Shown here piece after piece: positions 42,623 through 51,575 of a stretch of 64,000 nucleotides of DNA (its first letter is position 1; every line of letters begins with the position of its first letter). The translations under genes were made by a program, and so were the position numbers. The notes under the pieces are model-generated. The model saw nothing but the letters and a program-made list of their open reading frames with translations. It was not told the origin of the DNA and ran no database searches. The DNA is taken from assembly GCF_014873495.1 (NCBI RefSeq), contig NZ_JADBGF010000001.1, positions 5,208,001 through 5,272,000 of the forward strand. The letters are read 5' to 3'. The DNA is from Streptomyces stelliscabiei. Lineage in GTDB: Bacteria; Actinomycetota; Actinomycetes; Streptomycetales; Streptomycetaceae.

Positions 42623-43744
42623 ATGAGCCTGACCCTGAGGACGATCAGCCGTGAGCAGCATCTGGCATACATCCAGAGCCTGCCCTCGGCTAGCCACATG
42701 CAGGTCCCGGCCTGGGCCGACGTCAAGGCCGAGTGGCGCTCCGAGAACCTCGGGTGGTTCGACGACAGGACCGGTGAGATGGTCGGCGCCGGCCTGGTGC
42801 TGTACCGCCAGCTGCCCAAGATCAAGCGCTATCTCGCCTATCTGCCCGAGGGCCCGGTCATCAACTGGTTCGCTCCGAACCTCACCGACTGGCTGGAGCC
42901 GATGCTCGCCCATCTGAAGCAGCAGGGCGCCTTCTCGGTGAAGATGGGCCCGCCGGTGATCATCCGACGCTGGGAGGCCACCTCCATCAAGGCGGGCATC
43001 CAGAACCCGGACGTGAAGCGCCTGCGCGACATCGAGGCCGACTTCATCGAGCCGCGGGCCTTCGAAGTCGCCGACAAACTGCGCCGCATGGGCTGGCAGC
43101 AGGGCGAGGACGGCGGGGCCGGCTTCGGTGACGTGCAGCCCCGCTACGTCTACCAGGTGCCGCTGGCCAATCGTTCCCTGGAGGAGGTCCACAGAAACTT
43201 CAACCAGCTGTGGCGCCGCAACATCAAGAAGGCCGAGAAGGCCGGCGTCGAGGTCGTCCAGGGCGGTTACCAGGACCTGGAGGAGTGGCAGCGGCTGTAC
43301 GAGATCACGGCCGTGCGCGACCGCTTCCGGCCGCGCCCGCTGTCGTACTTCCAGCGCATGTGGACGGCCCTCAACACCGAGGACCCCAACCGCATGCGGC
43401 TCTACTTCGCCCGGCACAACGGCGTGAACCTGTCCGCCGCCACCATGCTGGTCGTCGGCGGGCACGTCTGGTACTCCTACGGCGCCTCGGACAACATCGG
43501 CCGTGAGGTCCGGCCCTCGAACGCGATGCAGTGGCGCATGCTGCGCGACGCCTACGCTCTCGGTGCGACGGTCTACGACCTGCGCGGCATCTCCGACTCG
43601 CTGGACGAGACGGATCACCTCTTCGGCCTGATCCAGTTCAAGGTGGGCACGGGCGGACAGGCCGCCGAATACCTCGGCGAGTGGGACTTCCCGCTGAACA
43701 AGCTGCTCCACAAGGCGCTCGACATCTACATGTCGCGCCGCTGA
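42623..43744 (+). CDS. femX: FemX/FemAB-type lipid II peptidyl aminoacyltransferase
   Basis: A 373-residue member of the FemABX family (two GNAT-like subdomains). Conserved segments include QVPAWADVKAEWRSENLG, the RYLAYLPEGPVINW region and FARHNGVNLSAATMLV. FemX adds the first bridge residue, glycine in Streptomyces, from aminoacyl-tRNA to the diaminopimelate side chain of lipid II. In S. coelicolor femX is essential in normal cells unless the vancomycin-resistance paralogue vanK substitutes (established work). A racemase-like gene follows after 65 bp on the same strand. Confidence 0.9.
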   Translation: MSLTLRTISREQHLAYIQSLPSASHMQVPAWADVKAEWRSENLGWFDDRTGEMVGAGLVLYRQLPKIKRYLAYLPEGPVINWFAPNLTDWLEPMLAHLKQQGAFSVKMGPPVIIRRWEATSIKAGIQNPDVKRLRDIEADFIEPRAFEVADKLRRMGWQQGEDGGAGFGDVQPRYVYQVPLANRSLEEVHRNFNQLWRRNIKKAEKAGVEVVQGGYQDLEEWQRLYEITAVRDRFRPRPLSYFQRMWTALNTEDPNRMRLYFARHNGVNLSAATMLVVGGHVWYSYGASDNIGREVRPSNAMQWRMLRDAYALGATVYDLRGISDSLDETDHLFGLIQFKVGTGGQAAEYLGEWDFPLNKLLHKALDIYMSRR

Positions 43745-43809
43745 CGCCCCCGTTTTTGTTTCCATACCTCTGATACACCGCAGCCACCAGAAAGGTTCCG
43801 GGACCGTCC

Positions 43810-44841
43810 ATGGCGCTCACGCTGTACGTCGACACCGCGCGCTGGCGGGCACACCACAAGCATGTTCAGGAGCAGTTCCCGGGACTCGTCCCCGTCTGCA
43901 AGGGCAACGGCTACGGCTTCGGGCACGAGAAGCTGGCGGAAGAGGCCACGCGCCTCGGGTCGGACATCCTCGCCGTCGGCACCACGTACGAGGCCGCCCG
44001 GATCAAGGACTGGTTCAGCGGCGACCTGCTGGTGCTGACCCCCTACCGACGCGCTGAGGAGCCCGTCCCCCTGCCCGACCGCGTCATCCGCTCCGTGTCG
44101 TCGGTCGACGGCGTGTACGGCCTCGTCGGCGCCCGTGTCGTCATCGAGGTCATGTCCTCGATGAAGCGGCACGGAGTGAGCGAGCAGGAGCTGCCCCAGC
44201 TCCACGCGGCCATCGAGAACGTGCGCCTGGAGGGCTTCGCCATCCACCTGCCGCTGGACCGCACCGACGGCTCGGACGCCGTCGAGGAGGTCATCGGCTG
44301 GATGGACCGGCTGCGCGCGGCCCGCCTGCCGCTGCACACCATGTTCGTGAGCCATCTCAAGTCCGAGGACCTCATCCGCCTGCAGCAGCAGTTCCCACAG
44401 ACCCGTTTCCGGGCCCGGATCGGCACGCGGCTGTGGCTGGGCGACCACGAGGCGACCGAGTACCGGGGAGCGGTGCTGGACGTCACCCGTGTCGCCAAGG
44501 GCGACCGCTTCGGTTACCGCCAGCAGAAGGCCGCCTCCGACGGCTTCCTGGTGGTCGTGGCGGGCGGTACGTCGCACGGCGTGGGTCTGGAGGCTCCGAA
44601 GGCGCTGCACGGCGTCATGCCGCGTGCCAAGGGCGTTGCCCGGGCGGGCCTCGCCACGGTCAACCGGAACCTTTCTCCCTTCGTCTGGGCCGGCAAGCAG
44701 CGCTGGTTCGCCGAGCCGCCGCACATGCAGGTGTCGATCCTCTTCGTCCCCTCGGACGCCCCGGAGCCGAAGGTAGGCGAGGAACTGGTGGCCCATCTGC
44801 GGCACACGACCACGCAGTTCGACCGGACCGTCGACCGCTGA
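43810..44841 (+). CDS. Alanine racemase-like PLP protein (N-terminal domain family)
   Basis: A 343-residue protein resembling the alanine racemase barrel. PVCKGNGYGFG near residue 28 matches the PLP-lysine motif (K-N-YGxG) of Alr, and the barrel strand IEVMSSMKRHGV resembles the substrate-side helix. The C-terminal part (about 225-340) differs from the usual Alr beta domain. It directly follows femX, so a role in supplying or editing peptidoglycan amino acids is plausible; catalytic activity is not shown. The start follows AGAAAGG. A strong bidirectional terminator ends the unit. Confidence 0.85.
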   Translation: MALTLYVDTARWRAHHKHVQEQFPGLVPVCKGNGYGFGHEKLAEEATRLGSDILAVGTTYEAARIKDWFSGDLLVLTPYRRAEEPVPLPDRVIRSVSSVDGVYGLVGARVVIEVMSSMKRHGVSEQELPQLHAAIENVRLEGFAIHLPLDRTDGSDAVEEVIGWMDRLRAARLPLHTMFVSHLKSEDLIRLQQQFPQTRFRARIGTRLWLGDHEATEYRGAVLDVTRVAKGDRFGYRQQKAASDGFLVVVAGGTSHGVGLEAPKALHGVMPRAKGVARAGLATVNRNLSPFVWAGKQRWFAEPPHMQVSILFVPSDAPEPKVGEELVAHLRHTTTQFDRTVDR

Positions 44842-44899
44842 GGGCTCGCTTCCCCAAGGACTCGGCGAACGAATCACCCGAGTGGATCACCCCAGCACC

Positions 44900-44944
44900 A
44901 CGCGGAAGGCCGTACACGAGGATTTCGTGTACGGCCTTCCGCGT
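44900..44944. terminator. Bidirectional terminator, 20-bp perfect stem
   Basis: A perfect 20-bp stem (44900-44919 against 44925-44944, core GGAAGGCCGTACACGA) closes on a 5-nt loop GGATT. It lies between the convergent racemase-like and GT87 genes, one of the strongest hairpins in the window. Confidence 0.95.
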
Positions 44945-44966
44945 CACCTGTCCGCACCCTGTTCGC

Positions 44967-46466
44967 TCAGAGCGAACTTCTCTCCGGTCCACGGCTGCCC
45001 CAGTCCACCTGCGGTCCGTCGACGTGCACGGCATGCCGCGGAGGGCGGGCCGCCGCACCGTAGACGTGGACGTCGTCCGCGCCGTCGAGCACTCCACCGG
45101 AGGGATCGTCGTCACCTGCCCGGCGCACCGTGTCCCGGTCGGGCATGAAGATGTCCCGCACGACGACGACGCACAGGTACAGCGTCCCCAGCAGGTGAGC
45201 CATGATGGCGAGTTGGTAGCCCTCGGCAGGCAGCCCCTTGTGGGCGTCCCCACTGGTCGTGTAGGCGAGGTACATCCAGATCCCCAGGAAGTACGCCACC
45301 TCGCACGCCTGCCAGATGAGGAAGTCCCGCCACCGGGGCCGGGCCAGCGCGGCGAGGGGGACCAGCCAGAGGACGTACTGCGGCGAGTAGACCTTGTTGG
45401 TGAGGATGAAGGCCGCGACGATCAGGAAGGCGAGCTGGGCGAAGCGCGGGCGGCGCGGCGCGGTCAGCGCGAGCGCGGCGATACCCGCGCAGACGAGCAC
45501 CATCGAGACCATCGCGTACGCGTTCGCCGTCTCACCCGTGATCTGGATGTTCATCCGCTGCGAGATGACGAGGAAGAAAGAGCCGAAGTCGACGCCGCGT
45601 TCCTGACTGAAGCGGTAGAACTTCGCCCATCCGTCGGGTGCCAGGAGCATCACCGGGAGGTTCACCGCGAGCCAGGCGGCGACGGCACCGAGCAGCGCGG
45701 TCGCGAACGCGCGCCACTTGCCGGCCCGCCAGCACAGCACGAAGAGCGGTCCGAGCACCAGGAACGGATAGAACTTGGCGGCTGTGGCGAGCCCGATCAA
45801 TACACCGAAGGCAAGCGGACGCTCACGCGACCACATCAACATGGCGACGGCCAGCAGGGCCACCGCGAGCAGGTCCCAGTTGATGGTGGCCGTCAGCGCG
45901 AAGGCGGGCGCCAGCGCCATCAGAAGGCCGTCCCAGGGGCGCCGCCGGTGGATGCGCGCGCAGCAGACGGCGATGACGGCCGCACAGGCCATCAGCATCC
46001 CGGCGTTGACCATCCAGTACCACTGCTCCTGGTCCTGAATGGTGCCGCTGCCCGGGGTGAGCCAGGCGGCGACCTCCATGAAGACGCCGGTGAGCACCGG
46101 GTACTCGAGGTACTCCATGTCACCGGGGATCTTGTCGAAGTACGGCACAAGCCCGTCGGCGAAGCCACGCCCCTGGTAGAGGTGCGGGATGTCCGAGTAG
46201 CAGGCGTGCGTGTACTGGGAGCTGGCCCCGAAGAACCAGCCGCCGTCGTAGCAGGGCAGCTTCTGCACCATGCCCAGCGCGAACATTCCGATCGCCACGA
46301 GCGCGACGACCCGTACAGGCGTCCACCAGGACGTGCCGAGCAGCGCTCGCCGCCCGATCGGGCCGCCGATCAGCTCGCTGCCGGTCGCAGCGACCTCATC
46401 CTCCTTGGTCGGCCGTACGGGCTCCGGCTCGTCCACGCTCACTCGCGTCGTCTCTGCACTGGGCAT
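44967..46466 (-). CDS. Glycosyltransferase family 87-like membrane mannosyltransferase
   Basis: A 499-residue integral membrane protein with about ten helices, resembling the polyprenyl-phosphate-mannose-dependent GT87 (DUF2029) family. Typical elements are the acidic first extracytoplasmic loop (PYFDKIPGDMEYLEYPVL) with the catalytic-type Asp, and ATAAKFYPFLVLGPLFVL. Actinobacterial members extend mannose- or arabinose-rich glycolipids; which acceptor is used here is unknown. The ATG at 46466 has CAGGA eight bases upstream; a GTG three codons earlier is possible. The upstream parS at 46540 is within its promoter region. Confidence 0.85.
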   Translation of the reverse strand: MPSAETTRVSVDEPEPVRPTKEDEVAATGSELIGGPIGRRALLGTSWWTPVRVVALVAIGMFALGMVQKLPCYDGGWFFGASSQYTHACYSDIPHLYQGRGFADGLVPYFDKIPGDMEYLEYPVLTGVFMEVAAWLTPGSGTIQDQEQWYWMVNAGMLMACAAVIAVCCARIHRRRPWDGLLMALAPAFALTATINWDLLAVALLAVAMLMWSRERPLAFGVLIGLATAAKFYPFLVLGPLFVLCWRAGKWRAFATALLGAVAAWLAVNLPVMLLAPDGWAKFYRFSQERGVDFGSFFLVISQRMNIQITGETANAYAMVSMVLVCAGIAALALTAPRRPRFAQLAFLIVAAFILTNKVYSPQYVLWLVPLAALARPRWRDFLIWQACEVAYFLGIWMYLAYTTSGDAHKGLPAEGYQLAIMAHLLGTLYLCVVVVRDIFMPDRDTVRRAGDDDPSGGVLDGADDVHVYGAAARPPRHAVHVDGPQVDWGSRGPERSSL

Positions 46467-46539
46467 GCCGCACATCCTGCCGTACGCGCCTGGGAATACG
46501 TCCAGGGCTGCCGGGTCCGGTCGTGGGGCGAGCGCCCGC

Positions 46540-46553
46540 GTTTCACGTGAAAC
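46540..46553. other. parS (ParB-binding site)
   Basis: Perfect 14-mer, 74 bp upstream of the GT87 start, in the gap between GT87 and the penicillin-binding protein. Confidence 0.95.
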
Positions 46554-46592
46554 ACGGCGCCACCATGCTCTCCGGCCCTACCGGCACCACAG

Positions 46593-46629
46593 CAAGGGCC
46601 ACCGCGCCTGATCGGTGCGGTGGCCCTTG
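46593..46629 (-). terminator. Terminator downstream of PBP, abutting parS
   Basis: A 16-bp stem (46593-46608 against 46614-46629, core CAAGGGCCACCGC) with one mismatch and a TGATC loop, 34 bp after the PBP stop. Its last base is the first base of the adjacent parS. Confidence 0.85.
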
Positions 46630-46642
46630 TTTCACGTGAAAC
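46629..46642. other. parS (ParB-binding site)
   Basis: Perfect 14-mer between the PBP stop codon (46663) and its terminator, so it is transcribed as part of the PBP mRNA 3' end. Confidence 0.95.
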
Positions 46643-46662
46643 GCATCCTGCGAGGCGAGGAG

Positions 46663-49317
46663 CTACCCGTTGGAGCCTCCGAAGAGTCCTCCCCCGTTCT
46701 GGTTGCCTCTCGTATCGTCCTCCGACTCGGTCGGTGTCGGTGTCACTCCGCCGTCGGCACCACCGACATCCGTACCGCCCGTGTCCGTACCGCCCGTGTC
46801 ATCACAGGTGGGGTTGAAGGGGTTGGTGCAGCTCTCACTGGGCGTCGGTGACGGCTCGATCTCGCTCTCGGTCGGCGTCGGGCTCGGCTCGGGGACCTCT
46901 TCCTCCGACTCGGTCGGGGTCGGAGTCGGAGTCGGATCCGGGTCGTCGTTCACGATCACACCGATCGGCTGGGGCTCCGGGAAGTTCTCGACCGGCTCGC
47001 CCTTGAGGGCGTCCTCCATGTAGTCGTGCCAGATCTCGGCCGGGAACGAGGCACCGTGGATCGTCTCCTGACCACCCGTGCCGTACATCTCCAGGAACGT
47101 TCGGTTCTTGTTGGACTCGTCGTCGTCCATGCGGTACATGCTGATCGCGGTCGACAGCTGCGGGGTGTACCCGACGAACCAGGCCGACTTGTTGCCGTCG
47201 GTGGTACCGGTCTTGCCCGCCACCTCACGGCCGGCCAGCTGGGCCGACGTACCGGTTCCCTCGTCGACGACGGTCTTGAGGACGTCGGTGACGTTGTCGG
47301 CGACCTCCGGCGTGAAGGCCCGCTTGGGCTCGGCGATGTCGTCGTGATCGAACATCGTCAGACCCTCGTGCTCCACCGTCTTCACGGAGAACGGATCGTT
47401 CTGCTTGCCGCTGGCAGCGAAGGTCGCGTAGGAGCCGGCCATTCGAATCGCACTGGGGTCGGAGATACCGATCGAGAAGGACGGGAAGCTGGTGCCGGTC
47501 AGGCTGCTCTCCTTGAGCCCTGCCTCGATGGCCGCTTCCTTCACCCGGTCCAGACCGACATCCATGCCCAGCTGCACGAAGGCCGAGTTCGCCGAGACCC
47601 GCATCGCCTCGCGGAGGTCGATCTGGTACTTCGGCGCGCTGCCGTACGACGCGTCATCGTCGTTGGCCTGCAGCCACTCCTCCCCCTTCTCGTTGGTCCA
47701 GACCTGACCGTCGTAGTCCTTGATCTTGAGGTTGTTCTTGCCGCTGTAGAGGCTCTTCGGCGAGACGATGGTGCGCTCGTCCTGCGCCTGGTCCCCATCG
47801 AGGTCGGGATCGCGCTTGCCCCAGGTCATGGCTGCCGCGAGCACGTACGTCTTGAACGTCGAACCGACCTGCGCACCGGTGACGTCGGCGTTGTTGGTGA
47901 AGTGCTTGGTGGCGTCCTCACCACCGTAGATCGCCTCGATGGCACCCGACTTGGGATTCACGGACGCGCCACCGAACTGCACATGGGTGTCGGTCTTCGG
48001 ACGCAGGTCGGGCTTGATGTTCTCCTTGCGGACCTTCACCACGGCCTTCTCGAGTTCCTTGACCTTGTTCTTGTCGAAGGTCGTGTGGATCTCGTAGCCG
48101 CCCCGTTCGAGCTGCTTCTGGTCGATGTTCGTGTTGTTGAGGATGTAGCCCTTGGCGGTGTCGACGAGGTAGCCGATCTGACCGCCCAGCTGAGCGTTGG
48201 ACCGAGGGCTCTGGATCTTGGGGAAGTCGGGGTACTTGGCCCGCTCGGTCGCGGACAGGTGCTTGTCCTTGACCATCTCGTCAAAAATCCAACGCCAGCG
48301 GTCGGTGGCCCGCTTGCGGTTGTTCTCCGGCGAGGCCTCCGGGTCGATCGACGGCGCGCCGGCCGGGTCGTAGTACGTCGCGCCCTTGAGGACCGCGGCG
48401 AGGAAGGCGCACTGGCTGGGGTTGAGCTTCTCGGCGTCCTTGCCGAAGTACGTGCGGGCGGCAGCCTGGATACCGTACGCACCACGTCCGTAGTACGCGG
48501 TGTTCAGGTACCCGCGCATGATCTCTTCCTTCTCGACCGAGGTACCCACCTTGACCGAGATGAAGAGTTCCTTGACCTTCCGCGACAGGGTCTGCGACTG
48601 GTCGTCGAGCATGGCGTTCTTCACGTACTGCTGGGTGATGGTGGAGCCACCCTGCGTCTGACCACCCTTGGCCATGTTGACGACGGCTCGCGCGATACCC
48701 ATGGGGTCGACGCCGCTGTCGCTCTCGAACGTCTTGTTCTCGGCCGACATCACGGCGTAGCGCATCGCCTTGGGGATCTTCTCGTACGCGATGATCTGGC
48801 GGTTGACCTCACCACCCGTCGCGACCATCTGCGAGCCGTCCGACCAGTAGTAGACGTTGTTCTGCGCCGTGGCGGCCTCGGCCGGGTTGGGTACGGCCAC
48901 GACCGCGTAGCCGATGCCGGCCGCCGCCACCAGGCTCCCGAAGAAGCCGATGAGCATACCCGTCACCTGACGCCACGACGGCACCCAGCGCATCGCCCCG
49001 TACCTGCCGGCACGCGGGTAGTCGATGAAGCGCTTCTTCCCGGGCGGGGCCGCGCGCCCACGGCCGCGGCTCGGGGGCTCGGGGGCTCTGCGACGGCTTC
49101 CGCCGACGCCGGTGTCGGCGCTTCTCACCGACCCCCGACGCGTGGCGGCTCGGCCCTCGTACGAGGTCTCCTCACCTCCCGAGCCATAGGTCTCCGAAAG
49201 TGACCCGGTGGCGCCCCGCGGTGCCGCGCGGCGGCCGGAGGACGCCGACTGGCCGCGTCGGGCCGCGGCACGTCCGCCTCCCTGCGGCTGCGGCGGTTTG
49301 CGACGGTGCTCGCTCAT
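46663..49317 (-). CDS. Bifunctional class A penicillin-binding protein (glycosyltransferase/transpeptidase)
   Basis: An 884-residue class A PBP. The first 115 residues are a basic cytoplasmic tail, and a single helix lies near 121-142. The GT51 domain contains the catalytic-Glu motif AVMSAENKTFESDSGVDP near 192 and GGSTITQQYVKN. The transpeptidase domain has STFK near 485, SANS near 590 and KTGTT near 699. The last 100 residues are a Pro/Thr/Ser/Glu low-complexity tail (PTPTPTPTESEEE) ending in Gly/Asn. It polymerises and crosslinks peptidoglycan outside the membrane. The start is at MSEHRRKPPQ, with GAGGAGT upstream. Confidence 0.96.
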   Translation of the reverse strand: MSEHRRKPPQPQGGGRAAARRGQSASSGRRAAPRGATGSLSETYGSGGEETSYEGRAATRRGSVRSADTGVGGSRRRAPEPPSRGRGRAAPPGKKRFIDYPRAGRYGAMRWVPSWRQVTGMLIGFFGSLVAAAGIGYAVVAVPNPAEAATAQNNVYYWSDGSQMVATGGEVNRQIIAYEKIPKAMRYAVMSAENKTFESDSGVDPMGIARAVVNMAKGGQTQGGSTITQQYVKNAMLDDQSQTLSRKVKELFISVKVGTSVEKEEIMRGYLNTAYYGRGAYGIQAAARTYFGKDAEKLNPSQCAFLAAVLKGATYYDPAGAPSIDPEASPENNRKRATDRWRWIFDEMVKDKHLSATERAKYPDFPKIQSPRSNAQLGGQIGYLVDTAKGYILNNTNIDQKQLERGGYEIHTTFDKNKVKELEKAVVKVRKENIKPDLRPKTDTHVQFGGASVNPKSGAIEAIYGGEDATKHFTNNADVTGAQVGSTFKTYVLAAAMTWGKRDPDLDGDQAQDERTIVSPKSLYSGKNNLKIKDYDGQVWTNEKGEEWLQANDDDASYGSAPKYQIDLREAMRVSANSAFVQLGMDVGLDRVKEAAIEAGLKESSLTGTSFPSFSIGISDPSAIRMAGSYATFAASGKQNDPFSVKTVEHEGLTMFDHDDIAEPKRAFTPEVADNVTDVLKTVVDEGTGTSAQLAGREVAGKTGTTDGNKSAWFVGYTPQLSTAISMYRMDDDESNKNRTFLEMYGTGGQETIHGASFPAEIWHDYMEDALKGEPVENFPEPQPIGVIVNDDPDPTPTPTPTESEEEVPEPSPTPTESEIEPSPTPSESCTNPFNPTCDDTGGTDTGGTDVGGADGGVTPTPTESEDDTRGNQNGGGLFGGSNG

Positions 49318-49690
49318 CGAACGACTACTCCTCGGGCAGGCGCACCCGTGCGCGCCTGGAAACGGCGGCTGGTTTCCGGTCCCCCCGAAGTACGGATGCG
49401 GTCGTGCTGGCATTCATCCGTACCGCACTCAGGACGGCGACGTGCTCAAACGTCACTCGGCTCCCAGTGGTGTGCATGCCGCACAGACTACGCACCGCCA
49501 AAACCCATTGAGCACCGAACTTCACCCCAAATCAGGCAACTTGCTTCCTGCCCATCGGTGATGTGACCCCGTTCACCGGATCCTCACTTGTCGCATCCGT
49601 AGGGGCGTTCTATCGTCTGGATGTATCGAGTCGATACATCAGCTCGGCATAAGACGTGTCGACGGGGTCAGCGAGAGAGGGGAGGCGACG
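49318..49690. other. 373-bp divergent region between PBP and PadR genes
   Basis: It carries the promoters of both genes and the PadR-type palindrome at 49621. Apart from that inverted repeat no gene or strong structure is seen. Confidence 0.5.
49621..49639. promoter_or_regulatory. PadR-type operator upstream of padR-like gene
   Basis: ATGTATCGA-G-TCGATACAT is a perfect inverted repeat with 9-bp arms. PadR-family operators commonly show ATGT...ACAT half-sites. It lies 51 bp before the PadR-like gene, suggesting autorepression. Confidence 0.75.
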
Positions 49691-50371
49691 ATGAGCCGGC
49701 GCTCCGGGATACTCGAGTTCGCCGTCCTCGGCCTGCTCCGCGAGGCCCCGATGCACGGGTACGAGCTGCGCAAACGACTCAACACGTCGTTGGGTGTGTT
49801 CCGTGCGTTCAGCTACGGGACGCTCTACCCCTGCCTCAAGACGCTGGTCGCGAGCGGCTGGTTGATCGAGGAGCCAGGTGGTACTCCGGAGGATCCTGCC
49901 GCCGTCCCGCTCACGGGCCGCCGCGCCAAGATCGTCTACCGGTTGACGGCGGAAGGTAAGGAGCACTTCGAGGAGCTGCTCTCGCAGACGGGTCCCGATG
50001 CCTACGAGGACGAGCACTTCGCTGCTCGGTTCGCGTTCTTCGGGCAGACCTCCCGTGATGTGCGCATGCGCGTCCTGGAGGGCCGTCGCAGCCGTTTGGA
50101 GGAACGGCTGGAGAAGATGCGGGCCTCACTGGCGCGCACCCGAGAGCGCCTCGACGACTACACGCTCGAGCTCCAGCGCCACGGGATGGAGTCCGTGGAG
50201 CGCGAAGTGCGCTGGCTGAACGAGCTCATCGAGAGCGAGCGGGCAGGCCGGGACCTGAATGGTCCCGGCCACGCAGAGCCCGCTCGCGACACCACAGAGG
50301 GAGCGCCGGGCGCCCTGCCCCGGCCCGGGGAGAACCCCGGGCCGGATGCGCCCGGCGACACCACCACGTGA
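49691..50371 (+). CDS. PadR family transcriptional regulator
   Basis: A 226-residue PadR protein. The winged helix covers residues 5-90 (ILEFAVLGLLREAPMHGYELRKRL, in parts, then LYPCLKTLVASGWL). The C-terminal half is a coiled-coil dimerisation region (RRSRLEERLEKMRASLARTRERL) followed by an unstructured Pro/Gly tail of 40 residues. GAGAGGGGAGG precedes the ATG. It is 44 bp upstream of ino1 on the same strand; conserved linkage of PadR-like genes with ino1 in actinomycetes suggests it regulates inositol synthesis or the operon itself. The signal it senses is unknown. Confidence 0.93.
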   Translation: MSRRSGILEFAVLGLLREAPMHGYELRKRLNTSLGVFRAFSYGTLYPCLKTLVASGWLIEEPGGTPEDPAAVPLTGRRAKIVYRLTAEGKEHFEELLSQTGPDAYEDEHFAARFAFFGQTSRDVRMRVLEGRRSRLEERLEKMRASLARTRERLDDYTLELQRHGMESVEREVRWLNELIESERAGRDLNGPGHAEPARDTTEGAPGALPRPGENPGPDAPGDTTT

Positions 50372-50415
50372 GGTCCCTGCCAGGACCTCACTCGTACACA
50401 CAGGGAGCAGCCGGA

Positions 50416-51498
50416 ATGGGTTCGGTTCGCGTAGCCGTCGTCGGTGTGGGCAACTGCGCCGCGTCGCTGGTGCAGGGAGTCGAGTACTACAAGGACGCCG
50501 ATCCGGCGTCGAAGGTCCCGGGCCTCATGCACGTCCAGTTCGGCGACTACCACGTCCGTGACGTGGAGTTCGTCGCCGCCTTCGATGTCGACGCCAAGAA
50601 GGTCGGTCTCGACCTCGCGGACGCCATCGGTGCCTCCGAGAACAACACCATCAAGATCTGTGACGTGCCCGCCACCGGTGTGACGGTGCAGCGCGGTCAC
50701 ACCCTCGACGGTCTCGGCAAGTACTACCGCGAGACCATCGAGGAGTCCGCCGAGGCCCCGGTCGACGTGGTCCAGGTACTCAAGGACAAGCAGGTCGACG
50801 TTCTCGTCTGCTACCTGCCCGTCGGGTCCGAGGCCGCGGCGAAGTTCTACGCCCAGTGCGCCCTCGATGCCAGGGTCGCCTTCGTCAACGCCCTTCCGGT
50901 CTTCATCGCCGGTACCAAGGAGTGGGCGGACAAGTTCGTCGAGGCGGGCGTCCCGATCGTCGGTGACGACATCAAGTCGCAGGTGGGTGCCACCATCACG
51001 CACCGCGTCATGGCGAAGCTGTTCGAGGACCGGGGTGTCGTCCTGGACCGCACGATGCAGCTGAACGTCGGCGGCAACATGGACTTCAAGAACATGCTCG
51101 AGCGTGAGCGTCTGGAGTCGAAGAAGATCAGCAAGACCCAGGCCGTCACCTCGCAGATCCCCGACCGGGATCTCGGCGAGAAGAACGTCCACATCGGTCC
51201 GTCCGACTACGTGGCCTGGCTCGACGACCGCAAGTGGGCGTACGTCCGCCTCGAGGGCCGCGCGTTCGGTGACGTCCCGCTGAACCTGGAGTACAAGCTC
51301 GAGGTCTGGGACTCCCCGAACTCCGCCGGCGTCATCATCGACGCGCTGCGGGCCGCGAAGATCGCCAAGGACCGCGGCATCGGCGGCCCGATCCTGTCGG
51401 CGTCCTCGTACTTCATGAAGTCCCCGCCGGTGCAGTACTTCGACGACGAGGCCCGTGAGAACGTCGAGAAGTTCATCAAGGGCGAGGTCGAACGCTGA
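50416..51498 (+). CDS. ino1: Inositol-3-phosphate synthase
   Basis: A 360-residue actinobacterial-type myo-inositol-3-phosphate synthase. The NAD-binding GVGNCAASLVQG lies near the N-terminus; NALPVFIA, GDDIKSQVGATITHR and LNVGGNMDFKN are family signatures. It isomerises glucose 6-phosphate to inositol 3-phosphate, the precursor of mycothiol and phosphatidylinositol. The start at MGSVRVAVV follows AGGGAG; longer in-frame sequence is not conserved. A hairpin terminator follows 23 bp after the stop. PadR directly upstream may control it. Confidence 0.97.
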   Translation: MGSVRVAVVGVGNCAASLVQGVEYYKDADPASKVPGLMHVQFGDYHVRDVEFVAAFDVDAKKVGLDLADAIGASENNTIKICDVPATGVTVQRGHTLDGLGKYYRETIEESAEAPVDVVQVLKDKQVDVLVCYLPVGSEAAAKFYAQCALDARVAFVNALPVFIAGTKEWADKFVEAGVPIVGDDIKSQVGATITHRVMAKLFEDRGVVLDRTMQLNVGGNMDFKNMLERERLESKKISKTQAVTSQIPDRDLGEKNVHIGPSDYVAWLDDRKWAYVRLEGRAFGDVPLNLEYKLEVWDSPNSAGVIIDALRAAKIAKDRGIGGPILSASSYFMKSPPVQYFDDEARENVEKFIKGEVER

Positions 51499-51521
51499 CC
51501 AGGCGTTCGTAATGGGCTGTT

Positions 51522-51554
51522 GAGGGTCTCCGGGTCATGCGCCCGGGGGCCCTC
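51522..51554 (+). terminator. Terminator downstream of ino1
   Basis: A 13-bp stem (GAGGGTCTCCGGG / CCCGGGGGCCCTC, two G-U wobbles in the plus-strand RNA) with a TCATGCG loop. Confidence 0.75.
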
Positions 51555-51575
51555 CCCATATGTGAGGCTGGGCCC

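Noticed and set aside
46699..46960. Pro/Thr/Ser repeat tract at the PBP C-terminus as a possible DNA repeat element
   Set aside because: The repeat is in frame and of low-complexity protein type; it is an ordinary actinobacterial PBP tail rather than a mobile or regulatory repeat.
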